From NCBI GenBank assembly GCA_014529385.2, contig CM043944.1, positions 56,799,268 through 56,863,267 of the forward strand: DNA of 64,000 nt, in the 5' to 3' direction. Below the pieces are notes generated by a model. The model saw only the letters and a program-made list of their open reading frames with translations. It made no database searches and was not told the DNA's origin. Below, piece after piece: positions 55,348 through 64,000 of the stretch; positions within the stretch are counted from its first letter, which is position 1, and every line of letters starts with the position of its first letter. The DNA comes from Adiantum capillus-veneris (lineage: Eukaryota; Streptophyta; Polypodiopsida; Polypodiales; Pteridaceae). A program made the position numbers and the translations under genes.

Positions 55348-56525
55348 TTATGTACCATCTAGTTCAGACAAGCTGTAAGTAGCATTTTCATTCACATGCT
55401 TTACAACATACGGTCCAAACCATCTTTTTGAGAACTTACGCACGATTGTGTGCTGGTTATCAAGGCTACTATCATACACTAAAACCCAGTCACCTTTGTC
55501 AATTGCTTTGCTTCTGAGTAGATTTCGCTTATCAAAGTAGTCCTTGTTTTTCAACCTTGCATTTTTGAGTCATTCTTTTGCAGCTTCAATGTCTCCAGGT
55601 CTTCTCTCTAGATTCCTTATGCGCAATGCAAGGAGATCTTCCCTGCTAAGCCCCTCTTGCCAAGGTAGTACATTCCATGTGGGAATTGTATTTTCAATCG
55701 GCATCACTGGCTTTTGACCATACATTAGCTCCGCAGGCATGTAGCCAGTTACTGAGCTATGTGTTGTACGATTAGCCCATAAAGCATATGGTAATAGTTT
55801 TGGCCACTCACCAACTCTTCCTTCACAAGCCTTGGCCAAATCTTTGATGATAGGAGGATGCCCTCTTTCACTCTTTCCATTGCCTTCAGGGTTGTAAGCT
55901 GTGGTAAGAGAACGCTTGATTCCTAATCTGGTAAAGAACTCCCTTGCTTCCTCAGCATCCAGCTCACCTCTATCTGCAGTGATTTTTCCCACACAACCAT
56001 AACGGAAAATCACCTCATCAAGAAGGAATTTTCACACATCTTCTGTGGTTTTAGCTCTTAATGCTCTTCCTTCAACCTGATTAGTTAGGTCCTCTCGTGC
56101 AAGAACCAAGTATCTCATCTACCAGAGTCCTAAAGGCATTGTGACTAGATCCACAACCCATTTATAGTGCATGGCTAGTGGATATGTAGGGTGCAATCCA
56201 TCACAATGTCGGACATTTGAATACATTTGACAAGTTACACATGACTCTACAAATTGAGATACATCTTTATACATACCTTCCACCAGTATTTTTCTTTCAA
56301 CTTGGAGAAGGTTTCCCACACACCCCTGTGTCGAGCCCATAGACTCTCATAAAACTCTTGCATGAGCTTTACTTGAGTCTCTTTTTTACATATAACCTAT
56401 TGTGGTGTAACACCCTTTTGTTTAGGATACTTCCACAAGTAACCATCCCTCAAAAAGTACCCATATGCTTTTTTGTGTATCCTCCTGAATTCTTGTTCAT
56501 ACCAATCATCCTGTTTTGCTAGAGT
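55348..56525 (-). pseudogene. G2 integrase (broken)
   Basis: Frames 55348-55554 (C-terminus, KRWFGPYVVK), 55570-56013 (core, TADRGELD and GNGKSERGH) and 56119-56340 (CVTC and VVDLVTMP) cover the integrase of G1 in three pieces. Breaks are near 55560, 56030 and 56340. The zinc-finger His pair is damaged near 56340. Confidence 0.8.
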
Positions 56526-56527
56526 AC

Positions 56528-57385
56528 TCAAATAGTTCCAATAAGAAGCCAATCACCTTCATAAAGGTCTTTCAAGAACAATTCAAGTGTATTAGTCATG
56601 CAGACATAGTTACCTTTGACATGAGAGATGGAATAGAACTTTGTGCCCACATCATCTCCCTCATCAATCATATGTGACTCATCTTCATACCTTGCCCTTG
56701 ATAGCATATCTGCCACTGTATTGTCTTTACCTGCAATGTGCTTGAACTCGGGATTTAAGGACTTAATGTAGGCAATCCACCGCAACATAGCAATGTCTGA
56801 CGTTGAGCAGTTGGTAATCATCCCAAGAAGTGGTAGACAAACTGTTTCTACAACCACACATGCACCAATTAGGTACTCTTTCCCACTTTTCAAGGCTGTA
56901 ACCATACCCCATAACTCTCTCTTTATCTGTGGATAGTTTCTTTGGCGAGCACTTAGTACCTTTGCTCCAAATATTACCACATACCTGTGTCCTTCTTTGT
57001 TATCTTGCCCTATTGCCCATCCAATCCCTATAAGACTGGTGTCTACTATCACAATTACTGGCCTTTGACACTCATAGTCTACCTTTCTCAAAGTTGTTGC
57101 TGACTGGAGCAACTCCTTTAGCTTTTTCATGGATTTTACATGTGCTTCTGTCCATTTAAACTTTTGATTCTTTCTAAGCAACTGATAAAGAGGATCAGCT
57201 ACATGTGCATAATGTGGAATCCAAATAACATAGAAGACACATGCTCCCAGAAACCTTCTAACCTCAGTGATGCTAGTACATGTTTCTTTCATTCTTTGGA
57301 TGGCATCTACCTTTGTTGGACAAGGTTTCCTACCATATGGCCCGCACATGTGCCCCACAATGAGCACTTCATTGACACCAAACAT
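56528..57385 (-). CDS. G2 RT thumb and RNase H
   Basis: 285 codons in one frame, where G1 is broken. RNase H has VIVDTSLIGIGWAI and KRELWGMVTAL, but the usual T-D pair before the third helix is VETVCLPLL: Val replaces the expected Asp, as in G1. DMLSRARYED ends the domain. Confidence 0.82.
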   Translation of the reverse strand: MFGVNEVLIVGHMCGPYGRKPCPTKVDAIQRMKETCTSITEVRRFLGACVFYVIWIPHYAHVADPLYQLLRKNQKFKWTEAHVKSMKKLKELLQSATTLRKVDYECQRPVIVIVDTSLIGIGWAIGQDNKEGHRYVVIFGAKVLSARQRNYPQIKRELWGMVTALKSGKEYLIGACVVVETVCLPLLGMITNCSTSDIAMLRWIAYIKSLNPEFKHIAGKDNTVADMLSRARYEDESHMIDEGDDVGTKFYSISHVKGNYVCMTNTLELFLKDLYEGDWLLIGTI

Positions 57386-58620
57386 AGACTTTTTTCTGAC
57401 AATGTAAGATTGACTTCTTCCAACCTAGATAGAATTTTATCACAATCATTTATGTGATCTACCACAAACCTTCGACATCCCTTGAGATCCAAAGCTTCAT
57501 CTTTGTCACTTTCTTCACATCCTTTGATAGGCAAATCATCAATGAAAGGCACTGTGATTTGAGGAATAAAGTCACGTAAGACCTTATTCATCCCATTCAT
57601 CATATGTGCAACCGAGTTGGTTGCTCCCTGTGGCAAGGTACACATCCTTACCAAACCCAAAGGTGTCCTCATGGTTGTCAAGTCTCTGCTTTCGATTGCA
57701 AGCTGAAATTGATCATACCCTGAGTAGAAATCCCCCATTGAGTAGATTGCCCTCCCTGCAAACGCCTCTACAAACTCATCCACAATTGGACCTGTACCTA
57801 CATTTCTAATTGTCACCTTGTTCAGTGGTTGCATATCTTGGATGAAGCGTAGAGAACCATTCTTCTTTGGAACTGTGAACCACCTGTTTGAGTATGGATC
57901 ACAAGAAGGCTCCAAGATTCCCATTTTGATTTTCTCATTGAGTAGCTCTACTAACTTTGGCAAATGAGCGTTTGGAACCGGAATAGGCCGTAGATTCCAA
58001 GGCACATGAGGTATTGTGAAAATTACCATAGGAGCTACAATAGAAGGATCAACACATCCTATCTCATGTGGCTCAAATGCAAAAGCCTTACCATGCTTTG
58101 AAAGCATTTCTTTGAAGCACTTTGTCTCCTCCTGTGTTAGAAACTCCTCGTAACCAATCTGCAACTCTTGAAAAGACTCCTTTGTGAAGGTATGCCCGAT
58201 CTTTTTAGGATTCCTCAAACTTGGTTGTAAAGAAGCCTGCTCAATCTTTTCCCTATTGTTGGGTGGTAAGGGTGAAGTTACTGGTTTCACCTTATTTGCT
58301 ACACTCTTGTATTTAGTTTCAAAATGGACTTCTGGGCCAACTGTTTGGCTTTCTTTAAAGGCTTCTATTACTTGATACATTTCCATAGAGAAAACTTCCA
58401 CAACTTCATTTTCAAGATGAAAACTAGACCCCATTCTAGCATCAAGCTCACCCATAGTATCTACAAAAGAAACTTGTTCACACAAACCCAAAACATTTTC
58501 AGTATGCTTTAGCAACCCACTCTTTTTCAGGCCTATTTGTACATTATGCACATATTGCCTCTCACATCTCTTCAAATCTTCAAGTTTTGTAAAACATACT
58601 GATCCATTCCCTGTTACCAA
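57307..58620 (-). CDS. G2 PR-RT linker and reverse transcriptase
   Basis: 437 codons in one frame. Linker to about residue 140, then FTVPKKNGSLRF, GDFYSGYDQFQLA, RTPLGLVRMCTLP, PQGATNSVAHMMNG and the catalytic PFIDDLPIKG. Best copy of the G-family RT. The C-terminal end overlaps the 56528-57385 frame by 79 bp in another frame, so a frameshift joins them. Confidence 0.88.
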   Translation of the reverse strand: MVTGNGSVCFTKLEDLKRCERQYVHNVQIGLKKSGLLKHTENVLGLCEQVSFVDTMGELDARMGSSFHLENEVVEVFSMEMYQVIEAFKESQTVGPEVHFETKYKSVANKVKPVTSPLPPNNREKIEQASLQPSLRNPKKIGHTFTKESFQELQIGYEEFLTQEETKCFKEMLSKHGKAFAFEPHEIGCVDPSIVAPMVIFTIPHVPWNLRPIPVPNAHLPKLVELLNEKIKMGILEPSCDPYSNRWFTVPKKNGSLRFIQDMQPLNKVTIRNVGTGPIVDEFVEAFAGRAIYSMGDFYSGYDQFQLAIESRDLTTMRTPLGLVRMCTLPQGATNSVAHMMNGMNKVLRDFIPQITVPFIDDLPIKGCEESDKDEALDLKGCRRFVVDHINDCDKILSRLEEVNLTLSEKSLCLVSMKCSLWGTCAGHMVGNLVQQR

Positions 58621-58697
58621 TGAGATCGTTGAGAAAGTTTCACCTATTTTTGGATCAGTCGAGACCCTTTTTCTTTCTGTACCACTTCAATCCCGCT

Positions 58698-58904
58698 TTA
58701 CAATGGTACTTGGCCAAAACCCATCATTTCTCTATGATCATGAAACTCTTTGCTTACCTTTGGTAGAGGATGTTCTCTAAGGTTGTCACGATTTCTTTCA
58801 GGGTTTACACAAACTATAAGAAATTGGACAACTCGTTTACCATCTTTGCTGCGTATCCTAGCATATGCTGAACCATCGCATACCCTATTGCTCAACATGA
58901 TCAC
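58698..58904 (-). pseudogene. G2 gag start fused to post-protease region
   Basis: The first ~10 codons are the gag start region; after about 58880 the sequence jumps to DGSAYARIRSKDGK, which lies after the protease in G1. About 2.2 kb (gag, linker, protease) is deleted. Confidence 0.75.
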
Positions 58905-59161
58905 CCATGGTTACCCACAAATTCTCACTCTCGTAGTTTCGTGTCGGATTCACCAAAAATATGTCGAGAAATTTGCGGTCTTGCCAGGAAAGCACCGGGT
59001 TTATGGCTGTGAGATTTTGTGAGAGAACTCCAAAAAACTATATGAAGGATTTAAACCATACATGCCATGAAGACTAGGGTTTGGAATGAAGTGCAGTCAA
59101 AGAAGTCTCACTTTTTCTCTCTTGCACTCACACACACAAAGAAAGAACACAAAAGAGAGTG

Positions 59162-59374
59162 TCAAAACAACACAAAGATGAAAACATCAAGGCTATGGTC
59201 ATATCGTATCATGGGAAACATGTTCGGGTTAATAGATGAGTTAATGGCATTCAATCTTGGCTGACCAAATAGGCTACGAATTGTTCTTTGGAATTGTAGT
59301 TTTGTGCTTACCATAATATATATATTTTGTCTAGTGATTGGGATTAATTGTGTGTACAAATCCTCTTGGTTCAT
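59162..59374 (-). CDS. Mini-ORF A (70 codons), third G copy
   Basis: Intact; differs from 5408-5620 at a few residues (RTIR, NPNMFP). Its ATG overlaps the stop of the mini-ORF B copy. Confidence 0.6.
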   Translation of the reverse strand: MNQEDLYTQLIPITRQNIYIMVSTKLQFQRTIRSLFGQPRLNAINSSINPNMFPMIRYDHSLDVFIFVLF

Positions 59375-59589
59375 AGCAAGATAACTACGCTTACGTCAAA
59401 AGAAAAGTTATACTCTATGAGAGGTAGTATAGTGGGATGTGATGATAGAAGTATTTCATTGAGCCTTTCTGCGCCAAAGAGAAACACTATACGTTGTTGA
59501 AAGTGTATTTTACGGCGGCTAATCCATACATTAATTCTAATGGATCATACAGAGTGAAAGCGATAGAAATTATCATCATGTGGATTATT
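59371..59589 (-). pseudogene. Mini-ORF B copy with one nonsense codon
   Basis: Begins MNNPHDDNFYRFHSV and then meets TGA at codon 16. The remaining frame stays open, with a 3-bp insertion, to the ATGA overlap. Codon-level alignment with 5617-5835 is otherwise clean. Confidence 0.55.
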
Positions 59590-60969
59590 CATCTAGGATA
59601 ACTCTAGTATGTGTAAAATGTAGATATGAGAGAAGAGAAGGGAAGAGAAGAGAAGAGAGTTTCCCTCGCAAGCCCTATTTTTTCCCGTAGGCAATAAGGA
59701 TACTGAGGGGAGAGTTATACCTGTAGTAGCAAGGAGAACCGAAAATTTGTAGAGAGGATGAATTACTAAGAGTGAGAGAGATAGGTTTGGTTAAGGAGAT
59801 AAGATTAGATATATATATATGTTGGATTAGAGACGAAAAAGAAAACAACAAGAAATCAAGAAAACATCAATGTAGAACACATCTTACTTGACAAACCCTT
59901 CGACACCATTATTGATGGAGAGAGAAGAAGAGGAGAGAATTCAACGTTGATTGATATGCCAAGTCCAACACCTTCTTTAATTAGAGTTGATCTTCCAAGG
60001 ATAGCGTAAAAGAATGGCTAGTCTTCCTGTAGGAGAAAGTGTAGGCTTGGGCTTATGTTAATGGCTAAGTACAATTAGGCATTACTACTCACTCCCTCAA
60101 GAATTCCTCTCATCAATGGCTTGAATGCTTGAGTTCTTTTCAAGGAAGAAGAGGTCCCCTTTTATAGGTGAAGGTAACCCCCAAGGGTTTACACAAGAAG
60201 AGAAGAGCCAATGTGAACAGAAACTAGAAAAGTTGGAAATGAGTTGTCCCTGCATGATGTGGGCAGACTGGGGTCCAGTATTTTGATTATATCTCCTCAA
60301 CCGTGGCTCCAAATAAAAAAGTAGAAATATGGGCAGAAACTTCAGCTCATTAGCTATGACTTCCTTTTTATATGCATTTTCCAATTCGGATTGGAACCTT
60401 GTGCAAAAAAATCATCAAAATAGGGTCCATTTCTGGCAGAAAAAGTCTTCCTGTGGTCCCCTTAGCCTAGGCTTTCATTTGATTCCAAAGGACACCTCAT
60501 GCCATATGAAAGCATGACATTTCTCCTTGACAAAGCTTTGTAATCATGCATGCAATAATGCATTAAAATAAGTGTATCTTTGAAATCATGCCTAGTAGCT
60601 ATTTAAAAAGAAATATATAAGAAAAATATGAAAAATACATAGAATATATTTATATATATTGGAGTTTACCCTAGATATAGGATCTAGTTAGGGTGTGAGA
60701 TGATAATGAGATAGTCGAAATAAAGAATCAATGCTTTTTGCCCCAAGTTAAAGAGGCGGAGCTATTGACGCTTTTCCCATAGTATTTTCTGATGGTAATG
60801 TAAGAATAGGTTACCCTTGAGATAAATAATAGGATGAGATAGAAAGAATATTATTATACTGAAATATGCATATGTACATTATAGAAAATATAACTATGTA
60901 TCTAAAAAGCTACAAGATAACTCTTGTAGTATGCGTTCCCACTATGTACGTGTCACAACACGACAACGT

Positions 60970-61260
60970 TAGGTAGAATTAGCAACAACAATGCAATTGG
61001 CCAATGTCAACTATTTCAAGATGGAAAAATTTATGGCATGCCTACATCCTAAGGTACGAGAAAAGGTGGAATTCAAAAGCCCTAAGAACTACAATGGTGT
61101 TGTAGCAATTGCTTGATCAAAGAGCGGCAAGATCAAGAAGAGGAGCGAGCAAGGTATGATGGGTTACGAGCAGCCACCAAGCCCTCAAGATGAGGTTCGT
61201 GCAGAGGATCAAGCGAATCAAGGAGTTGTGGCTATTCCTCAACACTAGGTAGTACTGTTC
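60970..61260 (+). pseudogene. K Gag, second part
   Basis: Picks up the frame cut at 43544: VELATTMQLANVNYFKMEKF and then KVREKVEFKSPKNYNG. Stops near 60970-60972 and 61114-61116. Confidence 0.7.
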
Positions 61261-61277
61261 AAGACTTATCAATACAA

Positions 61278-61895
61278 ATGCAAGAGCTTTGTTTGAGTAT
61301 AATGGACAGAGGGCAACAGAGAACGGGAAGGGGAAGAGATAGACAATTACCTTGTCGTTGCTATGCGGCGAAGAAGGGCCTCATGCATCGTATTGCCCAC
61401 ATCCACCAGAGAAAGGGAAGGTATGTATCTGCTATTTGGAAGAGGGAGAGGGCAAGGGAAACTCAACGGGCAAAGCAACCAAGTGACAATCCTCTACCTC
61501 CCGCTCCTCAAGGTAATGAAGAGGTTCATCGTGTTAACATAATTGGATTAGATGAGCACGTGGTAGATGTTTTGGCCAACAAGAGGACACATGAAGGAAG
61601 AGAGACGGAGACAAAGCAAGAGACCAGATCTCTCAAAGGCAAAGGGAAGGTCAATGAAGGTAGAGAGCCAGTAGAGACAAGCAAAAGAAGAAGAAGGTGC
61701 AAAATCAAGCAATTTGACTACCAGCTTGGAAGGGATCATCCGGAATATGACTTGGTGAGTGATGTCAAGAGCCAGAAGGCTAACATTACTTTTGTTCAGT
61801 TGCTTGCTTTAAGTCCTAAGTTGCTACATCAGTGGTCTACTAGTGCTAGTACCATACCAAGCTCCCACAAACAAAACCAAGAGTGCATACATTGA
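61278..61895 (+). pseudogene. K Gag C-terminus and protease linker
   Basis: 205 codons, basic. CRCYAAKKGLMHRIAH has the layout of a damaged zinc knuckle. A Lys/Glu-rich linker leads to FVQLLALSPKL, which resembles the FLALFPQV-type segment upstream of the H protease. Confidence 0.6.
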
Positions 61896-61964
61896 AGAAC
61901 CTAGCATTGAGGGTTGGGAGTCCACCGGATGTGCTTCCTCTTGCTGACGCTCTTATTGAGAAGA

Positions 61965-62330
61965 AGATGTAGGTACAAGCATATATCGATGTAGGGGCAC
62001 AAGTGTGTGTCATGACCAAATCTTCCATGAAGAATGCAAGAGTTAAAGAAATGTTAAGGTCTAATTTACAAATGAGGACATACCAAAGCAAGGTGTTTGG
62101 GCATAGCACGGGATGTGAAGGTAAAAGTCATGGGTGTTGAATCCCTTATTGATTTCTTTGTTATGAAAGTAGGCGACAACGCCTATCCTATCATATTGGG
62201 TAGACCATGGCTTCTTGCAATTGGGGCCAAGAAGGATTGAGGAAAAGGGGTATTTACTTTGTTTGATAAAGAGAATGATAGACAGGTAATGCTTGACTTA
62301 CGGACTGTTAAGTATGGAGCCTGATTTACC
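61965..62330 (+). pseudogene. K aspartic protease
   Basis: AYIDVGAQVCVMTKSS (D-V-G in place of D-S/T-G) and, in another frame, AYPIILGRPWLLAIG. At least two frameshifts near 62090 and 62150. The frame ends at 62323. Confidence 0.65.
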
Positions 62331-62361
62331 CTTGTAATTTTCTGTGGTAAGAGCGCACATT

Positions 62362-63039
62362 TGTAAGGCCCCCATTATGAGGAGAAGCCATCGTGCGTGA
62401 AGGAAAATCACTCAACGGAAACCAAAATTTTCACGGACAAGAATCAGGGGCAACTTTAAAGGCCTCGGGGGCGGAGGCCCCCGAGACTTTTTTTTGCCGG
62501 AATATTATGGCCGGACGACGGCCGGAAAGTGGTCGGAAAACAACCGGTCGGTTGGCCGGTGGCCAGTGGTCGAAAGTCAATGGCCGGTGGCCGAATTCAA
62601 AAGCGGACTTGTCTTCTCAAGGGCGGCCACACATGGGCGGATTGGAGGGTCCGATTTGGACTTATTCGCACAAGGGCGGCTACACATGGCTGTCTCTCAT
62701 AAGAGAGGGCAGCCCTTTTGGCCTATAAAAGGAGGCCATTTCTACACACATTTCATAGTGTGCAGTTGATGTAACAAGGTGAGTGTGAGGTGGTGAGAGT
62801 GAAGCAAGGCGGGAGCTCCATTAAGGGTATAATCCCTTTGTAAACTACTTCTTGTTTTGAAGTACTAAAGCCATTGAGTGGCTGCTTTCCCGTGGGCGTA
62901 GCCCACATTGGGTGAACCACGTATATCGTGTGTACTCTCTCTCTCTCTCTCTACTCTATAATCTCGTGTATATAAATATGTCTCTCTCCATTAAGTAATA
63001 TACTCAATTATCTATTTAGCTACATCTTATTTCCTAACA
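62362..63039 (+). repeat. LTR-like insertion in K
   Basis: TGTAAGG...CTAACA, 678 bp, between the protease and RT of K. TATA box TATAAAA at 62724-62730. Short CT tract near 62940. No target duplication was seen; a few tens of bp after 63039 may also belong to it. Confidence 0.55.
62464..62495 (+). other. Strong GC hairpin followed by T-run
   Basis: CTCGGGGGC and GCCCCCGAG (62464-62485) make a perfect 9-bp stem with a 4-nt loop; ACTTTTTTTT follows. It looks like a terminator but lies in a plant LTR; role unknown. An array of GGCCGG-type motifs follows at 62508-62590. Confidence 0.75.
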
Positions 63040-63089
63040 CGGACATGGGAGAGTTTCTCCCATCCCATGGCAAAGGATGGGGGAGATCG

Positions 63090-64000
63090 TTCAATGACAA
63101 GCTAAAAATGCGAGACAGAGTCGATCTATGATGAAGACTACACAAATACAGAAGGGGAAGAGAGTGATGACGACCTCCTCCATGTTGATGCTGATCTCTT
63201 TGGGGTTACTGTCGATAACTCTATTCCAAAAGAAGTTATGCAAGCTCAAGTTTCTCATATTGATGCTATGAGGTAAAAGGTATGCTAGGAGAGGACTTAA
63301 CAAAGCAAGAGAAGGAGAACTATGTGCAGCTTCGTGCATCCTACCCTAATCTATTTTCCACTGCGTATAAAGATTTACAAGGTGCCAAGGAAGTCAAACA
63401 CAGGATTATACTCAAGGAGGGGTATCAACCAAAGGTGCAAAAGCTAAGGAGATTGGATGAAATTCAGCAGGAGGCTCTATGGAAGGAAATCAACAAACTA
63501 TTGGAGGTAGGTATTATCTCTCCAATGCAAGAGTCTGAATGGATCTCCCCGGGTGTCATCATAATGCCTAAGAAGAACGGTAAATGGTGCTGATTATAAA
63601 CCTTTGAATGCTTCCACCAACAGGGATTATTCTCCTTTACCCTTTGAGGATGAAATTTAAAATCAAATTGCAGGTCATGAGAGGTATTCTATTATGGACG
63701 GCTTCTCTAGATACTTCCAGATAGGTATTGCACTTGAAGATCAAGAAAACCACTTTCATTTCTCCATGGGGCTGTTTTACCTATCGCAGAATTCCCTTTG
63801 GCTTGGTGAATGCTTATGCAACATTTCAAGATTAGATGAATAAAGTGTTTGGTCCCTATCTTGGTAAGTTCATTAGGGTTTTCATGGATGACATAGGGTG
63901 TTACATTTCCAGGGTTGATCATTTGTCAAAGTTAAAGTTATGCTTTCAATGATTGGATGAAGCCGATGGTCAATTAACTCCCAAAAAGTGTAAGGTAGCT
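63090..64000 (+). pseudogene. K reverse transcriptase (cut by window edge)
   Basis: An acidic stretch with EDYTNTEGEESDDD, then the open piece 63282-63593 (ESEWISPGVIIMPKKNGKW), then decayed frames with IMDGFSRYFQIGIALED and VFMDDIG around 63885. Several frameshifts and stops. The sequence resembles H's RT more than G's. Confidence 0.78.

Larger units (their letters stand above)
43545..60965 (-). mobile_element. G2: gypsy element of the G family, hosting H
   Basis: 5' LTR 58962-60965, internal part 55159-58961, 3' LTR 43545-44012 plus 53701-55158, split by H. Flanked by ACGT (43541-43544 and 60966-60969), a direct target duplication inside K gag. gag is missing through an internal deletion joined near 58880, where the gag start runs into the post-protease region. 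Internal coding is otherwise close to G1. Confidence 0.93.
58962..60965 (-). repeat. G2 5' LTR (2004 bp)
   Basis: Complete, TGTCGTGTTG to CTCGACA on the minus strand. A decayed PBS follows at 58936-58955. Confidence 0.93.

Noticed and set aside
1-64000. Host protein-coding genes, tRNA or rRNA genes
   Set aside because: I looked on both strands and found none; every recognisable long frame belongs to a mobile element.

Overview
The window looks like intergenic, repeat-dominated DNA from a large plant nuclear genome. Both major plant LTR-retrotransposon superfamilies (Ty3/gypsy and Ty1/copia) are present. There are tRNA-primed PBS sites (initiator-Met for copia, an Asp-like site for others) and a Tat-type element with a second RNase H. 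Elements are nested up to four deep, and most stop codons look like C-to-T decay. I found no convincing host gene, rRNA, tRNA or CRISPR. Species cannot be named from this; a fern, lycophyte or gymnosperm would fit the repeat style, but that is a guess.

Layout. 1-5205 (+): the 3' end of an element of family 'M' (protein C-terminus, purine tract, LTR), then a leader with palindromic ~285-bp repeats and a decayed gag. 5206-14166 (-): G1, a nearly complete gypsy element (gag, PR, RT, RNase H, IN, ~2-kb LTR). 14171-17090 (-): remains of another leader-bearing element (LTR, PBS, five palindromes). 17.1-20.96 kb: a LINE-like zinc-finger scrap, then unassigned DNA. 20964-26345 (-): M, an LTR element with no polymerase that carries one ~1,100-codon coiled-coil protein gene and a palindromic leader. 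27954-~41900 (-): J, a gypsy element with two integrase zinc-binding modules and a protease-like domain after the integrase; a copia element (33435-38583, +) is inserted in its 5' coding part. 43255-64000 (+): K, a gypsy element whose gag is split by G2 (43545-60965, -). G2's 3' LTR is split by H (44013-53700, +; Tat-like), and H's reverse transcriptase is split by a 498-bp insertion.

Three things stand out as possibly undescribed. (1) A pair of small ORFs (70 and 72 codons), related to each other, sits upstream of gag in H and inside the LTR of the otherwise different G family; in G they overlap by ATGA and their order is swapped. (2) Four leaders carry tandem units of about 285 bp, each centred on a roughly 24-bp palindrome whose sequence differs between elements while the spacing is kept. 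(3) J has a retropepsin-like domain downstream of, and in frame with, the integrase, and none visible upstream of RT. All calls come from reading the sequence by eye; no database search was possible.
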